Assembly (NCBI GenBank): GCA_030386875.1
Contig: CM059579.1
Span: forward strand, 89,904,253 to 89,968,252
Source of the DNA: Morinoia aosen
Taxonomy: Eukaryota > Arthropoda > Malacostraca > Amphipoda > Talitridae
DNA length: 64,000 nt
Direction of reading: 5' to 3'
The notes under the pieces were generated by a model. It ran no database searches. It was not told the origin of the DNA and saw only the letters and a program-made list of their open reading frames with translations. Shown piece after piece: positions 50,037-61,800 of this stretch. The translations under genes and the position numbers were made by a program. How positions within the stretch are numbered: the first letter of the stretch is position 1; each line of letters begins with the position of its first letter.

Positions 50037-50510
50037 AAGTGATGCGTAAATTTGTGAGGCTAGTTTTATACATATGTCAAGTGATGCGTAAATTTGTGAG
50101 GCTAGTTTTATACATAAGCCAAGTGATGCGTAAATTTGTGAGGCTAGTTTTATACATATGTCAAGTGATGCGTAAATTTGTGAGGCTAGTTTTATACATA
50201 TGTCAAGTGATGCGTAAATTTGTGAGGCTAGTTTTATACATATGTCAAGTGATGCGTAAATTTGTGAGGCTAGTTTTATACATATGTCAAGTGATGCGTA
50301 AATTTGTGAGGCTAGTTTTATACATATGTCAAGTGATGCGTAAATTTGTGAGGCTAGTTTTATACATAAGCCAAGTGATGCGTAAATTTGTGAGGCTAGT
50401 TTTATACATAAGCCAAGTGATGCGTAAATTTTCGAGGCTAGTTTTATACAGAGGCGAAGTGATGCCTAAATTTGCGAGGCTAGTTTTATGCACAGGCTAA
50501 GTGTCGCATG
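50037..50510. repeat. 42-bp minisatellite in the islet intron, about 11 copies
   Basis: Unit: GTGATGCGTAAATTTGTGAG plus GCTAGTTTTATACATATGTCAA. Copies differ mainly at ATGTCAA versus AAGCCAA, and the last three diverge. Because 42 divides by three, a plus-strand frame of 153 codons (VMRKFVRLVLYICQ period) stays open. It lies antisense in an intron and I do not call it a gene. Confidence 0.93.
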
Positions 50511-50884
50511 AATTTGGCAGGCTAGTTAAATATGCTATTTTTCCCCAGGGACGAAGAAAACAAAAGAAAACAATTTGGGTGCGTCAGTTGAGTTTGGACA
50601 GCAGGACCGCAAACTTTCATGTTATGGGGGGCTTCCTGAAGAGTGGGGGTAAGCTCAATCCTTAACGATTTCTACACATTACAAATCTTCCATTTTATTT
50701 GCAATCGGTAATGTAGAAAAAGTACGAGTAACTTGTTTTAGCCTTATACATATGTTGGATACCAATGAAATGAAATGCTAGTCAACTTTTAAGGTTTTAA
50801 CCCTGTCTCATATGAAATAATTTTTACACCACAAGCAAACACACCACTTTTTGAGCAAGAAATACTTAAAAGAATACTGTCATA

Positions 50885-52427
50885 AGCTGCTGGTACTGCC
50901 CAATACATAAAGTACCTGCTACAGGAAATACAGTACCTGCTACAGGAAATACAGTACCTGAGACATGAGCTGCTGGTACTGCCCAATACATACAGTACCT
51001 GCTACAGGAAATACAGTACCTGAGACATTAGCTGCTGGTACTGCCCAATACATACAGTACCTGCTACAGGAAATACAGTACGTGAGACATGAGCTGCTGG
51101 TACTTCCCAATACATACATATAGTACCTGCTACAGGAAATACAGTACCTGAGACATGAGCTGCTGGTACTGCTTAATAAATACAGTCCTGCTACAATAAA
51201 TTCAGTACCTGGGATATAAGCTGCTGGTACTGCCCAATAAATACAGTATCTGCTACAATAAATTCAGTACCTGGGATATAAGCTGCTGGTACTGCCCAAT
51301 AAATACAGTACCTGCTACAATAAATTCAGTACCTGGGATATAAGCTGCTGGTACTGCTTAATAAATACAGTACCTGCTACAATAAATTCAGTACCTGGGA
51401 TATAAGCTGCTGGTACTGCCCAATAAATACAGTACCTGCTACAATAAATTCAGTACCTGGGATATAAGCTGCTGGTACTGCCCAATAAATACAGTACCGG
51501 CTACAATAAATTCAGTACCTGGGATATAAGCTGCTGGTACTGCCCAATAAATACAGTACCTGCTACAATAAATTCAGTACCTGGGATATAAGCTGCTGGT
51601 ACTGCCCAATAAATACAGTACCTGCTACAATAAATTCAGTACCTGGGATATAAGCTGCTGGTACTGCCCAATAAATACAGTACCTGCTACAATAAATTCA
51701 GTACCTGGGATATAAGCTGCTGGTACTGCCCAATAAATACAGTACCTGCTACAATAAATTCAGTACCTGGGATATAAGCTGCTGGTACTGCCCAATAAAT
51801 ACAGTACCTGCTACAATAAATTCAGTACCTGGGATATAAGCTGCTGGTACTGCCCAATAAATACAGTACCGGCTACAATAAATTCAGTACCTGGGATATA
51901 AGCTGCTGGGACTGCCCAATAAATACAGTACCTGCTACAATAAATTCAGTACCTGGGATATAAGCTGCTGGTACTGCCCAATAAATACAGTACCTGCTAC
52001 AATAAATTCAGTACCTGGGATATAAGCTGCTGGTACTGCCCAATAAATACAGTACCTGCTACAATAAATTCAGTACCTGGGATATAAGCTGCTGGTACTG
52101 CCCAATAAATACAGTACCGGCTACAATAAATTCAGTACCTGGGATATAAGCTGCTGGGACTGCCCAATAAATACAGTACCTGCTACAATAAATTCAGTAC
52201 CTGGGATATAAGCTGCTGGTACTGCCCAATAAATACAGTACCTGCCAAAATAAATACAGTACCTGCCACAACAAATACAGTACCTGGGACATAAGCTGCT
52301 GGTACAGCCAATATGTACAGTAACTGCCACAACAAATACAGTACCTGAGACATAAGCTGCTGGTACTGCCCAATACATGCAGTACCTGCTATTATACATA
52401 CAGTACCTGCTACAACAAATACAGTAC
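50885..52427 (-). repeat. 62-bp minisatellite made of the islet exon end plus its splice donor, about 24 copies
   Basis: Read on the transcript strand, each unit holds TACCAGCAGCTTATATCCCAG directly followed by GTACTGAATTTATTGTAGCAG, then GTACTGTATTTATTGGGCAG. The first segment matches the last seven codons of the adjoining Islet exon (YQQLMSQ) with one or two changes, and the following GTACTG matches the real donor. The array begins at the donor itself, so the minisatellite grew from the exon/intron boundary. Variant units (GGGACTGCCC at about 51908 and 52156; ACCGGCTAC at about 51497, 51868 and 52118) are spaced by multiples of 62 bp, showing multi-unit copying. Units near 50.9-51.2 kb are a related longer form with CTACAGGAAATACAG. 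Confidence 0.95.
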
Positions 52428-52643
52428 CTGGGACATAAGCTGCTGGTACTGCTGGTGGACGAGGGGATCAATTCTGTCCGGGTCATGGGCCTGGGCGAAC
52501 TCCGTGAGCGCCTTCCAGGGGGGGTGGTACCCAGTCACGTCCACGGGGCCCGACACTCCCGCCAGGGGCCCGCCGTCGTGCCGCTGGGGGGACGAGGCCA
52601 CCATGGGCACGCCTGACAGCCCCTGCAGCACCATCTGTTTCTC
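52428..52643 (-). CDS. tup: Islet/tailup exon encoding the Lhx3-binding-like region
   Basis: 216 bp, 72 codons, phase 0 at both ends. The acceptor is CATCTGCTGCAG before GAGAAACAG and the donor is TCCCAG before GTACTG. The peptide runs EKQMVLQGLSGVPMVASSPQ, then RHDGG, then DVTGYHPPWKALTEFAQ, and ends HQQYQQLMSQ. Vertebrate Isl1 has PMVAASPERHDGG and YQPPWKVLSDFA at the same place. That segment binds the LIM domains of Lhx3/4 in the motor-neuron complex, so the same role is likely here. A second in-frame acceptor (GTGCTGCAG before GGGCTG) lies 21 bp inside and would drop EKQMVLQ. Read-through past the donor gives VLYLL and a stop. The exon's 3' end abuts, and is the source of, the 62-bp minisatellite. 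Confidence 0.95.
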
Positions 52644-53137
52644 CTGCAGCAGATGTGCAGCGGAGGTGGCGTCCGGCGTCGTCATGGGTCGTGACGAGAC
52701 GGTGGTGTTGTGGTGGTTGTGGTCGGGTGCAAATTGCGGGTTGGAATTCAAGTTTTGTAGTTCTCAAAGGGTGTTAATTTGGTTATGTTACCAAGAGTTT
52801 GCGAAAAAAGTAGTGAATTATGGGAATTTTAAAAAATTAATGGTTAATTTGTAGAAAATGTTTCAGGTAAAGTATTAAGAAAAATTTGCTTATATGCATG
52901 TGCATGTTTATAGTAAAAAATGCGTTGGAAAGTGAGGTGCGGGTGATGAGCGGAAGAGGATGAAAAGTGGCAAGCGTGTTGGAGTGTGGTGGTGTGTGAA
53001 AGACATATAAGGCGTGTTTTCGTTGGAAGAGTAACACGTGTGGTGTGTTAGTGGAGTGTTTTCGGGGAGAGAACAGAAGCAGCAAAATATTATTCAGGAA
53101 ATTACAACATCTCTCAATTAAAGTCTGCGAGCTTGGA

Positions 53138-53290
53138 GACTTTTCTGTGGGTGCTAAATGAGTTGCCACTTCTGCGGAGCTCACTCATTACAACTATCAT
53201 TCAAAAATTAATCTAACCCCAGCAAATAACAAAACCAAATATTAAAATAAATTGATGGTGTTAGTGATGATTAAGATGATACATTTAGAT
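53138..53290 (+). repeat. Duplicated segment, SINE-free copy
   Basis: Homologous to 56163-56218 plus 56518-56620: GGTGCTAAATGAGTT, TCTGCxGAGC, TACAACWAT, ATCTAMCCMCAGCAAAT and AATTGATGGYxTTAG occur in the same order. Here nothing lies between TCATTAC and AACTATC, so this is the unoccupied counterpart of the SINE insertion at 56.2 kb. Confidence 0.75.
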
Positions 53291-54799
53291 GTAATAAATA
53301 ATTTTGAATAATTTGAACAACAACATCGTCCACACATCAGGGCGCAGACCTTCACCGGTGCGGGCTTGTGAGACAGATAGACGCTAGCCTGCGTCACCCA
53401 GCCTCCAACTTCGGTTTAAGTTTTAAACCAATAAAGGGCTTAAATTGGTTTTAATGGGTTTGAATTTTAGACCCATGCATGAAAGTTCTAGACAAATGCG
53501 TACGGAAATGTTTCAGATAAATACTAACTTCGCAAGGGAAAGTTTGATGTTCATTTGTGATGCTAGAATTTACTTTCAGAATTTCTGTAAGCATTTTTCT
53601 AGAACTTTTATCGTGCGAAAATTTAAACCGGTTATTGCTTTAAAATTTAAATCAATAAAATGGGCTTAAAAATTATTATTTCTTGTTCACGATATTATCA
53701 AACAATGAAATTTATATTAGCGATATTACTAGCATGTTTAAATCATTTACAACTGAACACTGCAACCATCATCTGCATACTACCAGAACTGAAGTAACCA
53801 GGAAAGGATATTTTTGCTTAGTTAGCAAGTCCACTTAAAAGTTCATGGTAAAATCCGCAAAACACTTAAATTCTCTGTGACACTCTTGTCATCAGTCCTA
53901 AAAAAATAAAATTTTGAGTTTTGGCTCAAACTCAGTAAGGAAAATTCTAAAATGTACGTTCATGTATGCAAGCATCTGACGACAGCATACATTACACGTA
54001 TATACATGTATATATAGTATATATACATGCCCGTGCTCACACTGCATACCATCGAAACTTGGTTTTAAGTCACGAATAGCAAGAAATTTCAAAACTCCAA
54101 GTTGCGTTGTTTTGATATTTTGTATCTCTCGCCATACAAATGATCGGGCAAAGACTGTTAAAACAAAAGATCGGGCATTGATTGAAGCTTTGCAGGAGGT
54201 TTGTCATTATTCACTTGAGTTCCACATTCTACACTTTTATTTTGCTAAGCCTTCAGACTGTAAAAGTAATATAATTGCTGTAGTACAATCTTATGTTTTC
54301 AAAAATAGTTATCACACAAAGTATATGAAACTCATCTACTTACTTATCTTTGTGTATAAGCGTCTCCATACTGTGTCAAGGTCCAAAACTTCCTTTGTTA
54401 CCATTGATCACGAACAACATTCAGCCGAATTTAATGCTGTGGTTTTTACCCCAAAATTTTTATTAGAGTAAACAGGATTGATAATTTCCCACAATAGTTC
54501 TGATATTTTTGCCTGCAAAGATGTCTCTTCCTAAAAATATATCGTAATGCTGCTCTGTTAGTACTAAAAATTAAATACAAATATTTTGTCGAACGAGAAC
54601 TGCGGGGGAAACGAGACACAAGGTGAAATTTATAGTGTTCATGTCGCCGAATTTATTTGACAGGAGAAAATAATTGGTTTTCTTTGAAAGAAAAGTGCGA
54701 GCTCGCTGGAGCAAAATGCTGTTCGTCTTCAGAGCCAGACCCTACTATAATGTGCCACCATAACCATCGCTGTTTATCTATACACTCTTCATTTTTCAT

Positions 54800-55490
54800 C
54801 ATCTTCAATCCATCACCTTCAATCAATCGCCTTCAATCCATCGCCTTCAATCCTGCTGTCTTCAATCCAAGCATCAATTTCCTGGAGAAAATCGCCGTTT
54901 ATCAGAATTTGCGAGTTGAAGTGTGTTGGAGTTGAGTGAGAGGAGCGCAGAGGCGGGGTGTGTTGAAACGCGGGTGTGTTTACACTCCTTACACAGGCGA
55001 TGGTGTGTTAGATCGAGACGGTACACACCCTGAGTGCTCGGTCAACACGCCTGTCTACACTCCACCCCGCGATCGGTATCTCTTTCTTGTCTGCCTTCAG
55101 TCCTTCCCCTTCTGCTGCCTTCAGTCCTTCCCCATCTGCTGCATTCAATCCTTCCCCATCTGCTGCCTTCAACCCTTCTCCTTCTGCTGCCTTCAACCCT
55201 TTCCCTTCTGCTGCCTTCAATCCTTCCCCTTCTGCTGCCTTCAATCCTTCCCCATCTGCTGCCTTCAACCCTTCCCCTTCTGCTGCCTTCAACCCTTCCC
55301 CTTCTGCTGCCTTCAACCCTTTCCCTTCTGCTGCCTTCAATCCTTCCCCTTCTGCTGCCTTCAATCCTTCCCCTTCTGCTGCCTTCAATCCTTCCCCATC
55401 TGCTGCCTTCAACCCTTCCCCTTCTGCTGCCTTCAACCCTTCCCCTTCTGCTGCCTTCAATCCTTCCCCATCTGCTACCTTCAACCCTCC
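54800..55490. repeat. 24-bp minisatellite in the islet intron, about 17 copies plus outliers
   Basis: The main array is at 55093-55490, with unit CCTTCAATCCTTCCCC followed by TTCTGCTG. Variants (CCCATCTG, AACCCTT, CTTTCCC) recur in blocks. A looser forerunner, CTTCAATCCATCGC, is at about 54800-54875. A length of 24 divides by three and all frames lack stops, so FNPSPSAA-type peptides run open on both strands. I do not treat these as genes. Confidence 0.92.
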
Positions 55491-56162
55491 CCACTTCTGC
55501 ACACCGCTTCTTTATTCATCTCTGCAGCCCCGGCCTCAACCAACCCAGTTCTGAACACTTCGTAGGGCATCTAATATTCTCTCTGCTCTCTTCGCTCATC
55601 TCGGGCAGCATGTCTGGCTTCATGCAGTCTCTTGTCACACTTCTCCGTGCTCTTTACTTTTCGTTATTGTGACGTCCTTCTGTCCCCGTTTACTTCTTTA
55701 CGTCTCTGTTATCCTTGTTCTTCTTACTCTTCTGATTTTCGAGTATTTTTTTGTGCTTTTGATGAGCAAAAAAATTATAATTACAAGACCTTTCCTAATC
55801 ATGACTAAAATTTTTCGAAAATTTAAGGAGACTCAGGTTTGTGCTATTTATGCTCATTTCTCACGTTAATCGGTTTCTCCAAAACCGAAACGTAACAGTT
55901 CATTCAAAAATTTTTATCAGCCAGTATTTAGACTGGAAAGACTGGCACCCGTTTCAGAATTCATACAAGAGACTCACTAACCTAGCCTGCGAACAAATTT
56001 TGCAGTTTCCTCTCAAGCATTTCTGTCAACCGTTGCCCCACCGAGTTAAATTCCTTAATTAGATAACTGATTCTCCACGCTTTAATAGGAATAAATTTAG
56101 AGGGTCAACCCGTCCTCCATTGCACGCAACATTCCCTGCACCAGGGAGATGCTGCAGAGCTA

Positions 56163-56620
56163 GATCACTTTCTGTAGGTGCTAAATGAGTTATCACATCT
56201 GCAGAGCATAAGTTACTCGTTTTTTTTTTTTATAATGAAGGCATCTACGGATGCTTTATTTCCAATCAAGCCTGTACACATCACCTTGTACATTGGATTT
56301 TCAAATGCCTTATAACTAACGCCAGGACGCCATGACGCTTTCCCCCGGTCGAGACCGGTACCCATTTCAGACACCTGGGTGGAGTGGGGTATTGTGCTTG
56401 GAATTTTTCTCCTATACCCAACAGAGAAAATCGCCACTGCCTGCGCCGAGATTCGATCCCGGGTCCTTGCCGCACGGCGGCAGAACCTATACCACATGGC
56501 TATGGCGGCACTTGTTTCCTACAACAATTATTTAAAAGAAATCTACCCACAGCAAATTTAGAAAACTAAATTCTAAATGAATTGATGGCTTTAGCAACGA
56601 CTAAGATCACCCAAATTCTC
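56163..56620 (+). repeat. Duplicated segment interrupted by a SINE
   Basis: Counterpart of 53138-53290, split by the SINE at 56220-56517. Its left part has GTAGGTGCTAAATGAGTTAT and the right part TACAACAATTAT through GAATTGATGGCTTTAG. Confidence 0.75.
56220..56517 (-). mobile_element. tRNA-derived SINE, copy 3 (near full length)
   Basis: Minus strand, same orientation as the islet transcript. The head has an A box TAGCCATGTGG near 56502 and B box GATCGAATC near 56452. The body shares CACCCAGGTGTCTGAAATGG, GTACCGG and GGCGTCCTGGCGTTAG with the other two copies. The tail reads AAAGCATCCGTAGATGCC and ends in a 12-A run (T-run at 56220-56231). Length is about 298 bp. The head differs at many sites from the 23.5-kb copy while the body is well conserved, so the two may be subfamilies. 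Confidence 0.88.
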
Positions 56621-57644
56621 TTGTATTTGTGGGGCGAGAGCAAAAAACAGCGTTTCCCTGAGAGAGAAAGACTCCTCCCGCCGCACGAGTCCAACCTCCG
56701 CCACACCGGAGATCCTCGCTAATTATCCGCCAAACAAACAAAAGGAAGCAGGCAAAGTCAGGCCCGAGTGGGGCGGGCCATCAAAAACTCTACGGAGATA
56801 TTGCACCTCGATCTGGCAGGGTTGCCAAACTGGCCCTTTTCACTCAATTCCAGCCTCGGTAACAATCTCTTTTAACACACTCAACATTTTTTTTAATGGA
56901 AGTATATATTTTAAATCATTGATTATTTGTACTGTCAAAATATTTCGTACGACTTCATCACCTGCCAACGAATGAGAAAACGTTCTGGTTGGTGGTCATT
57001 GCTAGGTTACACTTGAAGGAACGGTCTTTTCACGGTTTGAGACGTCGAGGCTTCAGTTGAAGGCTTTGAAGAAATCTGCTCTTGTGGCACACAATTTTTG
57101 AGCTTTACGGCAGATTTAAAACTTCTATGAAGCAATATTCTTTTAGAAACAAATATTAGTGGTAAAGGAAAAGGAAAATAATGAGCACTTCGTGCCAGAA
57201 TTTTGATCTTGAAAGGAAACACCAGTTCAGATTTGGTGAGTTTTGGCCTAGTTTATTACTAAACTCTCCCTGAAGTCACTGAATCAACATATGACCGAAC
57301 ACATTTGCTATTTTAAAGCATGCATACTTTCCATCATCATTCAAATGACCAGTGTCGTTTGATTAAGAGTAATGAACGTGTACGGAATGTATTTTAAAGT
57401 CCGATGTACATATTGATACCTGACTGTTATATACGCAATTTTTTCTGCAGAATGAATGTCCATAGTGAAAGCAATCAATCCTAGAGCAGTCCCTTCAGAG
57501 TCATATTTAGTTTGGTTTAAAAAGTGCAGACCCTGCAATCATTATTGCACTAGATTATTGCGCTGGAATTTACTCAGTTGAAAACGTCCAGTGAGCTAAA
57601 TGTGCGAGTGTATCGTGCGTGATGCGGAATATGGTTGTGCGATA

Positions 57645-57735
57645 TGAGCCGTCACCTACACCAGCCGTCCGCTGCACCAACCGTCCCCTACACCAACCGT
57701 CCCTACACCAGCCGTCCCCTAAAACAGCCGTACGA
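57645..57735. repeat. About 16-bp repeat (CACCAGCCGTCCCCTA)
   Basis: Five to six imperfect units of ACACCARCCGTCCxCT in the intron. Consecutive units differ by small deletions. Confidence 0.8.
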
Positions 57736-58656
57736 ACAGCCCACCCAGGGACCGTAACTCAATAGGCGCTCCAGAGACGGACGTCCCATGCGATACCTTG
57801 TCTCCAAGTTTGAAAGGGTAAACAAAATGGAGGGTTTGGTGACCATTCCAAGTGTACTTTATGGAGCCTGACGGATCCTGTTTGCTTTGTAGCTTGGAGG
57901 CAACTCGTCGAGCCTCAACGAGAGTAAGTCAAGAGAAAGAGCTAGCAAAAAAGGCTCCAAGCGAGCTTCAGTATGTGAGTCGGCAGAATGTGATGTCGAC
58001 CTGTTGCTGGAATGTGCACCTGTGGGTTAGAATGTGTCCGTACGTTGTACACGTTCACCCTTTGGCAGGCATGGGTGTGTTTCTGGCACGCACATGTAGT
58101 GTGTCGCACGCACATACTGTCCGTAGCAGTACCTATGTACTGTTTGCTGTTGTATGAATAACTTGTGGAAAAATAAGGAATAGCACAATTGATACCATAA
58201 TCATTCACCATGTACGTACGTCTAGACAATTCTGAAAGAAATGCTGCCATTACGTCAAGGGTTATGAAGAATGTTGGCTTAGTATAAATGCAGTTCAAGT
58301 CTTTCTGAAGCTCAAACTGTTAACTGAAAAAATCGAACTGCAAATCAATACAGAGAAAAAAAACAGAAACTTAGGTTTATAAGCATAATGAATAAATGAA
58401 CGCAACAGGAACCGCCAAGAATAATAAAAATTATTGACTGGGGATTATATCTTCCACATTCCAATGATAGAGAACGCAGATATAAGCAGCCTTTAAATGA
58501 GCATGAAATTTTTTTAACACACGCTTAACCGTGGCAAATTGGGCACGACTGAGACAGACAAGCTTTAGCATTCTTGGCAGCGTCCTTGCTGTTTCCTTAA
58601 AGACTAACTAGAACTAAAACAAACGAACGAGTTGCATTTACCTCAGGGTTCCATAC

Positions 58657-58816
58657 CTTCTCATGCTGCATTTGCTTCATGAGTATCGCTCTCTTCTTGT
58701 CCTTGCATCGCTTGTTTTGGAACCAGACTCGTATGACCCGAGGTGACAAGCCTGTCATTTCTACCATCTGCTCCTTCATGAGCGCGTCCGGCCGGCAGTT
58801 GGCGGCGTAACAGGTC
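58657..58816 (-). CDS. tup: Islet/tailup homeodomain exon B (canonical)
   Basis: 160 bp: one base finishing codon 17 of the homeodomain, then 53 codons. The acceptor is CATCGTAG before GACCTG. The chosen donor is GAGAAG before GTATGG, phase 0. The peptide begins [16 protein letters not shown], continues [14 protein letters not shown], then [12 protein letters not shown] in the recognition helix, and ends MKQMQHEK. With standard homeodomain numbering it keeps Y20, W48, F49, Q50, N51, R53 and C54. This is Islet class: vertebrate Isl1 is nearly identical, except that the usual NPRPD is NCRPD here. A second possible donor (CCTGAG before GTAAAT) 15 bp downstream would add VWNPE in frame. Homeodomain residues 1-16 and the two LIM domains are encoded upstream and were not found in the window. 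Confidence 0.95.
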
Positions 58817-61800
58817 CTACGATGCACGAGAAGCAAGCCACACTTCAGCATCTTCCTTGTTAAGAGTCACACTAAGTCTAAACAACATCACAACATCGTT
58901 GCCTAGTTACAGAGCACACAGTGGCGCAAGTAATAGGAGGCCTAATAAAGGAACGGATCACGAGGCAGAAATTTGAGTCCTGCTTGTCTTTTTTTTCCCC
59001 ACAACTTAGAAATCACAAGTATTCTTAACGGCCCTTTTTTTGAGTACTCCCAATATTTAAAAGCTTTTTCTGGCACATAATTGTACAATATTTCTAAATT
59101 TAAGGTAATATAATATTTGCACTATTACACGTATAGTTTGTATAAATTGTAATCTGTAATGCAAACGAAAAGTTATGAATTTGAAACTACTTACGATGAT
59201 TGCGTGCTCTAACATATATTTTAGACAACTCCACCCAAAAATAGATAACTCAAATAATTGAATTTTATCATTTTTATAAGCATATAACATCCATTTCAGT
59301 CACCACAAAAAACCCTCGTATAGAACATCATTCTACCAGGAACAAATATTTTTTAACTACCTTTTCAATTATTCACAATCTTACGCGACGACTTCACATT
59401 TGTTGTTATCTACCCTAGTATAGTAGATAAGATTGCATCCACTCGTGTTTTGTGTTATCTAGTCGTGTTCTAACATTTTTTTGTGAAATGCTGATGCGAA
59501 ATTTAGTTGTCTATATTCTGCCAAAAAAAAATGATTTCGTAATTGAGATGTAATTACACATTACACCTTCGTTGAAAATTGTAAGTTCTTCTTCAGTATC
59601 GAATAAAAGGAGAGGGTGAGAAGGCGCAACGCAAAGGGCGTGAGAAGAAACAGTCTGACGGCATCTCAGTTTTTCAAGAAGATGGAAAAAGTGAGACAAC
59701 TTCGAGTCACGGGGGGGAGTGTGGCAAATTTACGCCCAATTGAGACAACGAAGAATAATTCGTTTTTTATTCGATTGAAACTCCCACTAGAGCATAATCT
59801 CCTCAAGTTCTAATTCAACAAATAAATCCAAAATATTCATTTTTGAGGCGAAACTGTGGCTGTGTGTTGTGTGGGCCTGTATGTGTGCAAAGTGATATAC
59901 GCTAGATACTTCTAAATCATTCACAAACTTAGAACGCAAATCATTCAAATGAAAACGCTGGCATAGCAAATGAAGATGTAAATCAATATAAAAACATTCG
60001 TTGCCGGATTTTCAGTGTTTTTGCTAAAAGAACTCGAGAGTTTTGCTTTGTTTCAATTCCAAGTTAGTACGCTGTCCCCTGGCAGTGAAATTGGCTTATG
60101 TCGTCGGTTAGACGTGGGAAAATGGCATAATTATTACTTATATCGCAATATTAAAATGCTTCATTAGTTAATTAGGAGACTTGTGATTTATTCGACTTCA
60201 AAAATTAATGAAGAAACGATGAAACATAAACTTTCCAAAATAAGAAATTAGAATTTCGTGGTAAAGTTTTATTTTCACAGAAACTGAGGCCCCTCTACAG
60301 TGTGCGCTTCAGTTGTTTTTGGCCAAGTAGTTACATACTGTTCATAATATCAGGTCATTATTGCCTTTAATTTTATTTTACGAAAACCTGAATGGATCAG
60401 TCTTCGCACAGTTGATCTTTGCGGTCGCTTAAGTTAGCTAAACATCGGATTTCCCCGTAAGATTTTGTGCGGTAGCAATTTAGTGGCCACAAAACATGCG
60501 TTACGCAAGTTCCCTATAATTCGGTGAGAAAGTTTGAATAAATCTAACTTATACTCCATGCAACTGGTTAAGGCTACATTTGAAGTAATGGACAAAAGTT
60601 CGTCTAATCAGGCTCTAGGAGGCCTTCTCATTGGGCCTAAAGAAAGGTTTCTATACGCAAGCTAACCAAGCTCGCGGAGATAAGAACTCGACTGGGGCGT
60701 AAAAAGCTGGTTTACGAGCTCACAGAACTCCTTCCTTGAGGACCTGTCGCGTCACAACCCGATGTCTCATATACTGTTACCGCACTTGAGATATTGCCTG
60801 CACGTTTTCATGTCAGTGATACGCTCGACTACGGTCATTTTTTTAGGAGCTATTAGAGATAGATAATAAAGCTATTGTCTGTGGTGCAGGACAAACCAAG
60901 TCTAAAACAAAACAAATACGGGATCGATTCGTTCCTGCTTTTTCTACGCTACAGGTTAGAATTTCAACCGCAATGATTTCCCTAAGGGACCTATATTTCT
61001 GTTGCATTTTTTCAGAGATCACGAACTAGTTTTTCATTTGCGTACATAGAATTTTGCGCAGAAGAGGCTGAAATGAAATTTGTAGAGTGTATTTCATTTT
61101 CTTGTTCGTACATGTAACTTATGATATGCTTAAAAAATGTTTGAAATGACATGCATTATAAAATTTGTCACTATTTCTCAACGAAAAAAGAGTTAAATAA
61201 ACTTTGCTCTTGATTTTTTGCATTACTAAACTTCAGAATTTCTCATTATTTGTTAGTCAAAAAATGATTAAAATAGACTTGGCTCTTGATTTTTTATAAA
61301 CAACTAAACTTCAGAATTTAAGTACAGCTACATCGTAATAATCCCACATTGACTATGAGTAATGCATTCCATATGCATGATCACGCTTTCAAAGCGAGAT
61401 CGGAGATAACATATTTATGAGCCTCGTCTGACCAGATCTACATGGAACGTTCCCAAACGCAGGCCCACAATCAGGATATTACAGGTAGGATATACCTTCT
61501 CTCAGTGGGTCCAAAACATACCTAGTGACATTGAGCTCTATGCTTGAAAGTCTGCTCATTTTCGTTTTGTGCATTGATTGTTTACTTTTTCCATCAAGAA
61601 GCTATGAACAATTCGAAAACTTTCAACTTGTGTGACGTGCTGAACTTCTAAAAGATGTTGGAAATATTCTGCATGTATGGAACATTAGTGTAAAATTTAT
61701 TTTTTTCATAGATGCGAAATGGTGGACCTAGTGGACGCTTTTACGCTTCGAATTGTTTCTAAAAGTAACAAATGACAAATGAGCTGCACTGTACGATTTC

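Larger units (their letters stand above)
52644..58656 (-). other. Islet intron between homeodomain exon B and the Lhx3-binding exon
   Basis: A 6.0-kb intron without other recognisable genes. It holds a duplicated segment (53138-53290 and 56163-56620), a SINE, a 24-bp minisatellite and a 16-bp repeat, listed separately. Single short frames elsewhere (for example 54112-54471) have no recognisable domain. Confidence 0.75.

Noticed and set aside
50039-50500. 153-codon frame with an MRKFVRLVLYICQV period
   Set aside because: A 42-bp minisatellite antisense inside an islet intron; openness follows from unit length and lack of stops.
54936-55672. Frames of 150-212 codons on both strands with FNPSPSAA or GLKAAEGE periods
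   Set aside because: They are translations of an intronic 24-bp repeat with no stop codon in any frame.
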